Source: Halorubrum rubrum (GTDB lineage: Archaea > Halobacteriota > Halobacteria > Halobacteriales > Haloferacaceae). Taken from it: a stretch of 64,000 bases of DNA. The notes beneath the pieces were generated by a model. It did no database searches. It was not told the origin of the DNA and saw only the letters and a list, made by a program, of their open reading frames with translations. The stretch lies in NCBI RefSeq assembly GCF_024494685.1, contig NZ_JANHDM010000005.1, positions 124,001 to 188,000 of the forward strand, in the 5' to 3' direction. This document shows positions 42,845 to 50,766 of this stretch, piece after piece. Positions within the stretch are counted from its first letter, which is position 1. Each line of letters starts with the position of its first letter. Made by a program: the position numbers and the translations under genes.

Positions 42845-44284
42845 CTATCGGTATCCCAGCGCCTCCAGACGAGCGTTGAGGTCCTCGTCCACGGATCCCT
42901 CTCCGTCGTCGCCGTCCCCCCCGCGCCCGCCGGCGCGAACCGACTCGGCGTGCGCCTCGGCGATGGGGGCGAACCGGCCGATGACCGTCCGGTCGTCCTC
43001 GGTCGGATCCGCCGAGCGATCGGTCGCTTGAAGCGGATCCGAGGGGCGATGGTACAGCTCCGTCGTCCCGGCGTCGACGTTCTCGATGTAGGTCCACTCG
43101 CGGTCGCGGACGCTCACGTACAGCTCCCCGTCCTCGAGCGACCGGGGGATCGGCTGTGCGGTCACCTCCTCGTCGCGGACGGTGACCGAGACCACGGGCT
43201 CGTCGGGCGGTTCCTCGCCGTCGATCACGGTCGGCGCGAGACTCGCCCCCTCCCACTCCGCCGGCGCGTCGACGCCGAGCAGGTCGGTCACGGTCGGCGG
43301 GATGGCGTCGAGGGCGATCTGTCCGTCGACCCGTCCTCCCGGCGATCCGGGGACGTCGACGACGAACGGGACCCGGATCAGCTCGTCGTAGAGCTTCGGG
43401 TAGTGCGCGAGGTGGCCGTGCTCCTGGAACTCCTCGCCGTGGTCGCCCGCGAGGACGACCGCGGTGTCGTCGTCGATCCCTGCCGCCGAGAGCGCCTCGA
43501 GGACCCGACCGACGCTGGCGTCGACCTGGCGGACGGCCGCCTGATACAGCGTGCGGAGCTCCTCGAGGGTCCGGTCGTCGACGTCCAACCCGAGCCCCGT
43601 GCGGGTGTGTGCGTGGAGCATCCGGTGGGTCCCGAGCCAGTTCGAGGACACCTCGCGGATGTACCTGGGTGCCGGGACGTACGGTGTGTGCGCGTCCATG
43701 TAGTGGATCCAGAGGAAGAAGGGTGCGTCGGTCTCCTCGATGAAGGCCGTCGCGGCGTGTTCCACGTCGAACATCCGGGACGTGTCGAGGAACGGTCGGT
43801 CGTCGGTCTCGCCGCGGATCAACGACCCCACACGTCTGAGCGGCGACGCCGCGAGCTGGATCCACGCCTCGACGGTCGGGTGGGTGGCGAGGTACCGGCT
43901 GTAGATGCTCGACCCGACGCTGGCGACGAACGGCTCGAACTCGTCGAAGCCGTCGTCGTACCCCCAGTGGGAGGTGAGAAAGCCGTTGGCGGCGTTGAAT
44001 CCGGCGGTCGACACGTCGGCGTCCGAGAGCGTCCCCGCGAGCGTCGAGGTCCCCTCGACGCCGATGTCGCCGGTTCCGGTGAACACGTCCTTCGATGCCA
44101 GGATAGACGGGAACGAGAAGGGCGTCCAGTTGCCCGTCGCGAAGGCGTGACCGAAGACGGTCCCCCGATCGGCGAGCGAGTCGATGACCGGCGTGTGTCG
44201 CGTCTCGTCGTACGCCCCGACCGCGTCCGCCCGGAGCGAGTCGACCGTGACGAGGACGACGTTCGAGACGTCGGCGTCACCCAC
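42845..44284 (-). CDS. Sulfatase-like alkaline phosphatase superfamily protein lacking the nucleophilic Cys
   Basis: 479 residues. The fold is sulfatase: NVVLVTVDSLRADAVGAY (metal Asp), a nucleophile segment, MDAHTPYVP, VVLAGDHGEEFQEHGHLAHYPKLYDE (metal Asp-His) and IRVPFVVDVPG. At the nucleophile position FATGNWTPFSFPSILAS aligns with the YSxxPxCxPSRxSLLTG pattern, but Thr replaces Cys and Phe replaces the Arg. It may therefore be a phosphodiester-type transferase or hydrolase acting on surface glycans or lipids, not a formylglycine sulfatase. The start is a GTG at 44284. It is the first gene of a three-gene operon with GtrA and VTT proteins. Confidence 0.85.
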   Translation of the reverse strand: MGDADVSNVVLVTVDSLRADAVGAYDETRHTPVIDSLADRGTVFGHAFATGNWTPFSFPSILASKDVFTGTGDIGVEGTSTLAGTLSDADVSTAGFNAANGFLTSHWGYDDGFDEFEPFVASVGSSIYSRYLATHPTVEAWIQLAASPLRRVGSLIRGETDDRPFLDTSRMFDVEHAATAFIEETDAPFFLWIHYMDAHTPYVPAPRYIREVSSNWLGTHRMLHAHTRTGLGLDVDDRTLEELRTLYQAAVRQVDASVGRVLEALSAAGIDDDTAVVLAGDHGEEFQEHGHLAHYPKLYDELIRVPFVVDVPGSPGGRVDGQIALDAIPPTVTDLLGVDAPAEWEGASLAPTVIDGEEPPDEPVVSVTVRDEEVTAQPIPRSLEDGELYVSVRDREWTYIENVDAGTTELYHRPSDPLQATDRSADPTEDDRTVIGRFAPIAEAHAESVRAGGRGGDGDDGEGSVDEDLNARLEALGYR

Positions 44285-44604
44285 GGGTCGATGACACCCC
44301 GGTCGATGACACCCCGGTCGAGGTTCCGGTCGAGAACGCGGTCACGATGGCTGTATTATGGTCAGTTCCGGCTTTTACCCTTTCGGTACCGCGGGCGACT
44401 CGGCGAGACGATCGGGGGCGACGAGCGTCGGACGGGAGAACGGGAGCCGAGCGGTCGCCACCTCCTCTCGGCTCGTCCGGCGGGACAGCGACGCCCGCGG
44501 ACTCGCCGACGCGCCGCGGAGCGACCTCCCGGATCCGGGGAGCCATCGGGCGTTCGCGCGTCCGTCGACGGCGGGTTTTTGTTCCCGACCGACGGACGTC
44601 GGGT
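44285..44604. other. Divergent intergenic region upstream of the sulfatase-like gene
   Basis: 320 bp without a supportable gene. It starts with a perfect 15-bp tandem duplication (44286-44300 and 44301-44315) next to the sulfatase-like start. A TATA-like element on the minus strand (CATAATACAG region, about 44350-44358) lies 66-74 nt before that GTG, implying a leader of about 40 nt. The T-run GGGTTTTTGTTCC at about 44573-44585 precedes the plus-strand gene by about 25 nt. Confidence 0.5.
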
Positions 44605-44967
44605 ATGCCCGATCTCCACCCGATCGCGAAGCGGATCCACAACGTCCAGCCCGACCCGATCCGCCTCGAGCTCGACTCCGGCGAGAGCGGCGTCTTCGCG
44701 TTCTCCTCGACGGAGTTCTTCCAGCGGGAGTTCCGCGGCGAGGGCGTCCGGACCGACGCGGACGCCGACGCCGCCTTCCGGCTCGTCACCTCCGAGGACC
44801 ACGACCGGGTCCTCCTCGGCCGGTCCGGTCCCGACGAGGACGGCTGGTCGATGCTCGGCGCGGTCGTCGCCGCGGAACGCGCCGGCGATGGGGAGAACGT
44901 CGACGACGGGGACGGAGATGGGGGAAGCGCCGACGACGGGGACGCGGAGCCGGACGGCTCGGCGTAG
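44605..44967 (+). CDS. Uncharacterised 120-residue acidic protein
   Basis: A compact N-terminal domain (residues 1-85, with DPIRLELDSGESGVFAFSSTEFFQREFRG and SEDHDRVLLGRSG) followed by a low-complexity Asp/Gly/Glu tail. No known motif. Convergent with the UspA gene: the two stops are 1 bp apart. Size and halophilic composition support a real gene of a haloarchaea-specific type. Confidence 0.7.
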   Translation: MPDLHPIAKRIHNVQPDPIRLELDSGESGVFAFSSTEFFQREFRGEGVRTDADADAAFRLVTSEDHDRVLLGRSGPDEDGWSMLGAVVAAERAGDGENVDDGDGDGGSADDGDAEPDGSA

Positions 44968-44968
44968 C

Positions 44969-45430
44969 TCACCGCACGACCGTCACCGGCACCTGCGCGC
45001 GGCGAACGACGCCTTCGGCGACGCTGCCGAGGACGACCCGCGAGAGCCCGGTCCGTCCGCGGCTCGCGAGCACGACGTGATCGAAGGGTTGGACGTCCTC
45101 GTCGCTCTCCTCGCTCTCGTCACTCGCCTTCTCGCCCTCGGCGACGTCGAGGATCGTCGTGGTGGGCCGACCGACCTCCATCCGCGTCTCGACTTCCCGA
45201 TCGACGGCCTCGGTCGCGTCCGCGAGGATCCGCTCACCCCGCGTTCTCGCGCTGTCGTACCACTGGTCGACCGCGCCGGGGAACCCGCCGTCGACGCCCG
45301 TCGTCGAGTCGGCCGGATTGATCACGTGAAGCGCCGTCAGATCGGCGTCCGGCCACTCCTCGGCCGCGAACCGGAGCGCCTCGGCCGCCTCCTCCGAGCC
45401 GTCGATCGCCACCAGGATCCGTTTGGTCAT
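44969..45430 (-). CDS. Universal stress protein (UspA family)
   Basis: The 153-residue single-domain UspA begins KRILVAIDGSEEAAEALRFA and ends with the nucleotide-binding motif GRTGLSRVVLGSVAEGVVRRAQVPVTVVR (G-2x-G-9x-G-S/T). The loop motif predicts ATP binding. A Ser/Glu/Asp-rich insertion (EKASDESEESDEDVQ) lies in the middle, a halophile-like surface loop. Haloarchaea carry many UspA paralogues; the specific stress cannot be inferred. Confidence 0.92.
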   Translation of the reverse strand: MTKRILVAIDGSEEAAEALRFAAEEWPDADLTALHVINPADSTTGVDGGFPGAVDQWYDSARTRGERILADATEAVDREVETRMEVGRPTTTILDVAEGEKASDESEESDEDVQPFDHVVLASRGRTGLSRVVLGSVAEGVVRRAQVPVTVVR

Positions 45431-45559
45431 GTTCGACGGTTCTCACGGTCGGGTCAAAAGCGCGTCGGCGGTTCTTCGGGGGCGGAAACGCGCCCCGCGT
45501 CCCCGGTTCGCGCTCCGCTCGCGCCCCGCGTCCCCGCTCGATCCCGGTTCGCGCCCCGC

Positions 45560-47491
45560 TCACTCTCCGTGGCGAGTCACGCACGTCGACAGCCCGATCA
45601 GCTCGACGGGCTCGGAGTTGTCGGGAGAGTAGACCACCATCTGCCCCTTCTCCATGTACGGCACCTTCCCCGCGAGGTTCGAGGGGATGTTCACGCTCTG
45701 GATCGCGTCCTCGTCGCCGAGGTTCAACACGATCTTGGTGTTCACCTGCTTGAACACCGACTCGGCCACGTCCTGGGGGTCCTGCGTGATGAGGAAGAGC
45801 CCGAGCCGCTCCTTGCGGCCCTGCTTTGCCGCCTCGGTGAACGTGTCGACCACCTTCCGCGCCTGGACGTTGTCGGCGTCCGCGAGGAAGTTGTGCGCCT
45901 CGTCCATCCCGATCAGAAGCGGCGTCTCCTTCACCCGGTCGCTCCGCGGGTCGTTCGAGAGCTTGTCACCGACGAGCATCGCCGACACCGCGAGCACGAC
46001 GATCTCCTTCTGTCTCGAGGTCGGCAGGTGGTAGGTCGGCACGACGCTGAGCCCGCCGGGGCGGACGAGGGTGTGATCGAGGTCGGTGATCGGTCTCGCG
46101 TCGCCGTCGAAGACGCCGCCGGGGACGCCCCGGACCCGACGCATGACCGCCTCGAACGTCTTCTCGTGGATCCGTCCGGACTCGTCGAGTTCCTCCTTGA
46201 GCGCGGGGTCGTCGAGGTACGAGAGGAACTCGCGGTAGGTTCCGGAGTCGCCGTAGTCGGAGAAGAATCGGTTCAGCAGGGTCAAAAGCGCCGGGTACTG
46301 GTTCTCGTTGAGCCCGGAGCCGGCGACGAGCCACGGCATGTCGTACTCGTTCACCATCGAGAACGGGATCGTGAACTCCACCCGCTCGGCGCGGTGGCCC
46401 TCGCCGGGGTACGTCGCGTTCGGGACGCTCGGCACCAGCGCGACCGTGTCGTCGTGGCCGCCGTGGGCGATTCCCTCGCGCTCGAACCGCCGGGCGGTCT
46501 CGGGGTCCATCGCGGGGTTGTCGTCGTGCATCTGGGCGTACTCGTCCTGCGGGTCGAACTGGACCACGGCCATCCGCGCCTCCCGGCCGTCGTCCATCGG
46601 GTACCTCCGGTCGGGATCGAGGTACTGCCGGAGCACGTTCTTCGAGGCGTGGGTCTTTCCCGACCCGGTCCCGCCGGCGACGAGCGTGTGTCTGAACGCG
46701 AGCGGATCGCCGTCGGCGTAGTCGTCCGTGATCCGGTAGTCGACCGTCGGGGGCTCGGCCGCGGTCCTGACCTTCTCGCCGCCGACGGAGAGGTGGCCGA
46801 GGAAGACGCCCTCCTCGGGGATCTTCAGCCCGGTCTTGATCTCCGCGTCGTCCGCGGCCTCCTCGACGACCGCACCCGGCTTCGGAACCCGGTCCGTCAT
46901 CCGTCGGCTCAAGCCGTCGGCGTCGTCGTAGACGACCGACATCGGCTCGAGTTCGGCCATGAACTTGTAGTCGCGCTCGGCGAAGCCGTCGCGGCGCATC
47001 TGCCGGCGGGCGTGTATCTCGGTGGCGTCGTCCGACTGGAACTCCTGGGCGTACTCCAAGGCCGTGATCCGCGAGAAGAGCCGCTCGCCGTCGGGGTACG
47101 GCACGAGGAGGTACTTCCCCAGCCGCACCGAGTCGCGGTTGCCGGTCGTGACGAACGCCTTGAGCGCCGTGTCGTCGTCCTCCTCGGAGACGCGGAGTCC
47201 CTGCGAGACCGAGACGACCCCGAGGCCGGCGTCGCTGCCGGCGGGGTCGACGTCGTAGGCTGCGAAGTCGCCGCTCGCGGCGTCCTCGGTGCCTCCGGCG
47301 TCGGGGGCGACCCCGGCGGCGGTGTCCCCGGCGTCGGGGGCGTCCGCGACGTCCGAGGTACCGGCCGCCGACCCCCCGCCGGATCCGGCGCCGTCCCCTC
47401 GGTCTGCCTCCGTCGCGTCGGCGTCGCGTCCGTCGGATCCCGTCGCGTCGCCGCCGTCGTCGGTGTACTCGGTGAAGTCCTCGAGGGTCAT
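45560..47491 (-). CDS. herA: HerA-type bipolar DNA translocase/helicase ATPase
   Basis: 643 residues. The N-terminal 80 residues are a low-complexity acidic, Ala/Gly-rich segment. A HerA-barrel-like region is followed by the FtsK/HerA ATPase core: Walker A VAGGTGSGKTHAS with Lys279, then VVQFDPQDEYAQM, Walker B LLIGMDEAHNFLAD, and the arginine-finger/sensor region GLFLITQDPQDVAES. HerA works with NurA and Mre11-Rad50 in double-strand-break end resection. The ATG at 47491 was preferred to an in-frame start 43 codons upstream in repetitive DNA. NurA is not adjacent on either side. Confidence 0.93.
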   Translation of the reverse strand: MTLEDFTEYTDDGGDATGSDGRDADATEADRGDGAGSGGGSAAGTSDVADAPDAGDTAAGVAPDAGGTEDAASGDFAAYDVDPAGSDAGLGVVSVSQGLRVSEEDDDTALKAFVTTGNRDSVRLGKYLLVPYPDGERLFSRITALEYAQEFQSDDATEIHARRQMRRDGFAERDYKFMAELEPMSVVYDDADGLSRRMTDRVPKPGAVVEEAADDAEIKTGLKIPEEGVFLGHLSVGGEKVRTAAEPPTVDYRITDDYADGDPLAFRHTLVAGGTGSGKTHASKNVLRQYLDPDRRYPMDDGREARMAVVQFDPQDEYAQMHDDNPAMDPETARRFEREGIAHGGHDDTVALVPSVPNATYPGEGHRAERVEFTIPFSMVNEYDMPWLVAGSGLNENQYPALLTLLNRFFSDYGDSGTYREFLSYLDDPALKEELDESGRIHEKTFEAVMRRVRGVPGGVFDGDARPITDLDHTLVRPGGLSVVPTYHLPTSRQKEIVVLAVSAMLVGDKLSNDPRSDRVKETPLLIGMDEAHNFLADADNVQARKVVDTFTEAAKQGRKERLGLFLITQDPQDVAESVFKQVNTKIVLNLGDEDAIQSVNIPSNLAGKVPYMEKGQMVVYSPDNSEPVELIGLSTCVTRHGE

Positions 47492-47573
47492 GTCCGAGTC
47501 ACCGTCGCCCACGCCGAAAGCGTTTCCCCCGCGCGTCGACCGCGTGCCCGAGCGGCCGCGGTCGCGGTGAGCG

Positions 47574-47609
47574 ATGTTCGAGGAGTGACGAATGTTCGAG
47601 GCGTGACGA
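47574..47609. repeat. 18-bp tandem repeat between divergent herA and the 111-residue gene
   Basis: ATGTTCGAGGAGTGACGA at 47574-47591 is repeated at 47592-47609 with one mismatch. It lies 47-83 bp upstream of each start and could be a tandem regulator site or a slippage product. Confidence 0.55.
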
Positions 47610-47655
47610 ACTGCGGCCACGGACGGCTTTTACCGGTGGGGCCCCTATCGGGGAC

Positions 47656-47991
47656 ATGATATTCGTTCGCGGCAGCGGCGGCGGGACCGACCTCACCGGG
47701 ACGGTGTTCGAGCGCGGCGAGGACCCGCCGACGTACAAGGGCGCGCCGGACGATGACGCCGCGTACGTCTGGGTGTGCGACTCCTTCTATCAGGTCGAAA
47801 GCGGTGGGTCGGCGCTCCTCGTCGACGGCTCGGAGATCCGCGTCGCGTTCGAGGAGCCGATGCCTCGGGGCTTCGACACCCGCGACCGGGCGGTGGCCGC
47901 GGCCCGCGAACACGTCCGGACCCAGTTCGCGCGGATCGGCGTCGACCCCGCCGACGTCGAGATCGCGGTGACGAAGGCGGACCCCGCCTGA
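47656..47991 (+). CDS. Uncharacterised 111-residue haloarchaeal protein
   Basis: A small acidic alpha/beta protein: MIFVRGSGGGTDLTGTVFERGEDPPTYKG, then YVWVCDSFYQVESGGS, and a C-terminal helix AAAREHVRTQFARIGVDPADVEI. This looks like a conserved haloarchaeal small protein whose function is unknown to me. GCTTTTACCGG at about 47626-47636 is placed as a TATA element for a leaderless RNA. It is divergent from herA. Confidence 0.78.
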   Translation: MIFVRGSGGGTDLTGTVFERGEDPPTYKGAPDDDAAYVWVCDSFYQVESGGSALLVDGSEIRVAFEEPMPRGFDTRDRAVAAAREHVRTQFARIGVDPADVEIAVTKADPA

Positions 47992-48070
47992 GTCCCTCCC
48001 ACCCCGCCGATCCCGCCCCACTGCCGCTTGCGCTTCGACCGCCGATCCCGCCGACATCGCCGTCTCCTCC

Positions 48071-49057
48071 CTACGTCGCTTCGTGTGCCTCCCGGAGCGA
48101 CCGGACCTCGGACCGCGTCGGGAGCGCCGTCATCGCCCCCTTCGCGGTCGTCGACCGGGCCGCCACCGCGTTCGCGAACGCCAGCGCCTCCGAGAGGGGG
48201 TCGCCCGCCGAGAGCGCCGCGAGCGCGCCCGCGGTGAACGCGTCGCCCGCGCCGGTCGTGTCGACGGGATCGACGGGGTAGCCCCCGTGTTCGGCCACGA
48301 GCGGCTCGTCGGTCGGGTTCCACGGCGCGTCGGGCGTCGCCCGCGCGAGCGCGCCGTCCGGGCCGCGCGTGAGCAGCGCGGTGTGGGGGCCTCGGTCGCA
48401 GACGGCGCGGGCGAGTTCGGCGGCGTCGCCGTCGTCCGCGCCCGGCCCCGCGATCCCCGCCGCGACGAGGTCCTCCGCGGTCGCTTTCACCACGTCCGAC
48501 AGCGCGAACGCGCGCCGGCAGACGTCGGCGAAGTCGGTCCCCTCGAACAGCTCCGGGCGGGCGTTCGGATCGAAGGAGACGACCGCGTCGGCGGCGTTCG
48601 CGCGCGAGAGCAGGTCGAACGTCGCCGTCCGGCTCGGCTCGTCCGCGAGGACGACGCCGCCGGCGTGGACCCACTCCGTCCCCGCGAGGGTGTCGTCGTC
48701 GACGGCTCCCGGACGCATCCGCGTGTCCGCGGTCCCGTTCCGGTGGAAGCTGAACGCCCGGTCGGCGTCGGGATCGAGGCTCACGAAGACGAGGGTCGTG
48801 TCGGCGTCGGGGTCGCGCTCGATCAGGCCCTCGCGGACGCCCTCGTCGGCGAGCGTCCGGGCGAGGTAGTCGCCGAACGGGCCCTCGCCGAGGCGGGTCC
48901 AGAACAGCGGGGGCTCCCCCAGGCGCGCGAGCCCGACCGCGACGTTGGCGGGCGCGCCGCCGGCCCGGCGGTGGAACGTCTCGACGGCGTCGAGCGCGCC
49001 GTGCCCCTCCGGAACGAAGTCGATGAGCGTCTCGCCGGCGACGAGGAGTCGCGTCAT
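48071..49057 (-). CDS. PfkB-family sugar kinase
   Basis: The 328-residue ribokinase-like kinase has LVAGETLIDFVPEG at the N-terminus, GGAPANVAVGLARLGEPPLFW (substrate region) and the anion-hole/catalytic-base motif DTTGAGDAFTAGAL. Length and sequence resemble bacterial-type fructokinases and 2-keto-3-deoxygluconate (KDG) kinases. Fructose or KDG are the likely candidates; no pathway neighbour helps decide. TTTGCCCGG lies about 28 nt upstream of the ATG. Confidence 0.92.
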   Translation of the reverse strand: MTRLLVAGETLIDFVPEGHGALDAVETFHRRAGGAPANVAVGLARLGEPPLFWTRLGEGPFGDYLARTLADEGVREGLIERDPDADTTLVFVSLDPDADRAFSFHRNGTADTRMRPGAVDDDTLAGTEWVHAGGVVLADEPSRTATFDLLSRANAADAVVSFDPNARPELFEGTDFADVCRRAFALSDVVKATAEDLVAAGIAGPGADDGDAAELARAVCDRGPHTALLTRGPDGALARATPDAPWNPTDEPLVAEHGGYPVDPVDTTGAGDAFTAGALAALSAGDPLSEALAFANAVAARSTTAKGAMTALPTRSEVRSLREAHEAT

Positions 49058-49141
49058 GTCCCCCCGTCCGGCCGGCCGGGCAAAGTCGGTTCGGGTTCGG
49101 ACGATCGGGTCGAGTTCCGACGGCCGACCCGCCGCTCCCGA

Positions 49142-50065
49142 CTACGGCCCCCCGATCACGTCCTCGGCGAACGTCGTCATCGCGGCGGCGGGGTCGTCGG
49201 CCTCGAGACCGACGATGACGTGGTCGAGGCCGTACTCCTCGAGGTCGCGGAAGTACTCGCGGAACCAGCGGACGCCCGCGCGGTACCCCAAATGGAGCTG
49301 CTCCGGCTCGGCGTCCGGGTCGTCCGCGATCGCGACCCTGACGGCGATGACGAACGGTTTCTCTCCCGCGAGCTCGCGCCAGCGGTCGAGGTACGACCGG
49401 AGCGTCTTCTCGGGGAGGTGATAGAAGAGCCAGCCGTCGCCGTGGTCGGCGATCCACTCGGTCGACTGGCGGGCGTTCCCCGTCGGCAGAAGCGGGAGCG
49501 CGTCGGTCGTCGGCTTCGGCAACACGTCGAGGTCGCCCTCGAGTTCCCCCCACTCGCCGGCGACGGCGGGGAACTCCTCGCGCCAGATCGCCCGGATCGC
49601 CTCGACGCGGTCGCGGAACGCGGCCCCGCGTTCCTCGGCGTCGACGCCGAACGCCGGGTACTCCGGGTCGCGATCGCCGGAGGCGACCCCGAGGACCAAC
49701 CGCCCGTCTGAGAGCCGGTCGATGGTCGCCGCCGACTTCGCCACGTGGATCGGGTGTCGCAGCGGGAGGACGATACTCGACGTGCCGAGCGCGACCGACT
49801 CCGTGTGCGCGGCGACGTGCGAGAGCAGGGGCCACGCGTCGAACGCGCCGCCGGCGTCGCCGAACCGCGGCCAGTAGGTCGGCACATCCCGCGCCCAGAG
49901 CCCGTCGAAGCCGACGGACTCCGCGTGGCTCGCGAGCCGTACTTCCTCCTTCACCGCCGGCGTCGACTCCCTCGTCCCGGTGAGCGGAAAGCCGATCCCG
50001 AAGGTCAGCCCGTCGGGGTCGAACAGCCGCCGGTACCCCCGGTTCTCGTGGTCCGTCCCGGTCAT
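49142..50065 (-). CDS. LLM-class F420/FMN-dependent oxidoreductase
   Basis: A 307-residue TIM-barrel luciferase-like monooxygenase-class protein: GLTFGIGFPLTG at the start, SVGFDGLWARDVP, VALGTSSIVLPLRHPIHVAKSAATIDRLSDGRLVLGVASGD (the cofactor-binding signature), then ADHGDGWLFYHL. Archaeal members may use F420 or FMN. The substrate is not known. It is in a separate transcription unit from the PfkB gene. Confidence 0.9.
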   Translation of the reverse strand: MTGTDHENRGYRRLFDPDGLTFGIGFPLTGTRESTPAVKEEVRLASHAESVGFDGLWARDVPTYWPRFGDAGGAFDAWPLLSHVAAHTESVALGTSSIVLPLRHPIHVAKSAATIDRLSDGRLVLGVASGDRDPEYPAFGVDAEERGAAFRDRVEAIRAIWREEFPAVAGEWGELEGDLDVLPKPTTDALPLLPTGNARQSTEWIADHGDGWLFYHLPEKTLRSYLDRWRELAGEKPFVIAVRVAIADDPDAEPEQLHLGYRAGVRWFREYFRDLEEYGLDHVIVGLEADDPAAAMTTFAEDVIGGP

Positions 50066-50199
50066 CGACGGGGGTTCGCCGCGGGGACGTATCTGCCCTC
50101 CGGAGGCGGAAGCCGTCGACTGAGGGGTGTCGGAGCCAACGATGCCGGATCGAGAACGGGCGAGAAGCCGCAGGAAGCGTGACCGAAGGAACCGAAGCG

Positions 50200-50676
50200 T
50201 TACGCCTCGAGGACGTCGTCGTACTCGCCGGCGTCGACGCGGTCGTCGAACGTCCGGGCGTCCTCCCCCTCGATGGTGACGCCGAGGGATGCGCAGGTGC
50301 CGCCGACCTCCTTGGCGGCGTTCTTCGTGTCGTACGCCAGCAGGTCGCTCGACTTCTGTTCGGCGACCTTCTTCACCTGTTCGACGGACATGTCGGCGAC
50401 GAAATCCGTCTGGGGCTCGCCGGAGCCCGTCTCGAAGCCGGCCTCGTCCTTGATCAGCTCCGCGGTCGGCGGAACGCCGACGTCGATCGTGAAGGAGCCG
50501 TCGTCCTCGTACTCGACGGTGACGGGAACCTCCATCCCGTCGAAGGCGGCGGTCTCCTCGTTGATCCGGCTCACGACCTCTTGCACGTCCACCGGCGTCG
50601 GGCCGAGCTCCGGGCCGAGCGGCGGACCGGGGTTGGCCTGCCCGCCGGGGACGAGCGCTTCGATGGTTCCAGCCAT
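50200..50676 (-). CDS. rpl11: Large ribosomal subunit protein uL11
   Basis: The 158-residue archaeal-length L11 has GGQANPGPPLGPELGPTPVDVQEVV (release-factor/thiostrepton-site Pro-rich segment) and the C-terminal rRNA-binding KNAAKEVGGTCASLGVTIEG. It forms the GTPase-associated centre with 23S rRNA and the stalk. It stands alone here, without the L1-L10-L12 genes. CGTTAAAAGTC at about 50695-50705 is on the minus strand a TATA-like element about 25 nt upstream, giving a leaderless or short-leader RNA. Confidence 0.97.
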   Translation of the reverse strand: MAGTIEALVPGGQANPGPPLGPELGPTPVDVQEVVSRINEETAAFDGMEVPVTVEYEDDGSFTIDVGVPPTAELIKDEAGFETGSGEPQTDFVADMSVEQVKKVAEQKSSDLLAYDTKNAAKEVGGTCASLGVTIEGEDARTFDDRVDAGEYDDVLEA

Positions 50677-50766
50677 GTCCGTACGAACCCGCCGATGACT
50701 TTTAACGGTTGTTCTTTGAACCAGCGGGCGCGAGCGGTTCGCATACGGCGGTCCGACGGTGTCCGG

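Noticed and set aside
42950-47659. A plus-strand open frame of about 1569 codons antisense to the sulfatase, UspA and HerA genes
   Set aside because: It is a GC-rich shadow frame. The opposite strand has genes with clear motifs (HerA Walker A/B, UspA G-loop), while this frame is Arg/Gly/Asp-Val-Leu-rich, without domains.
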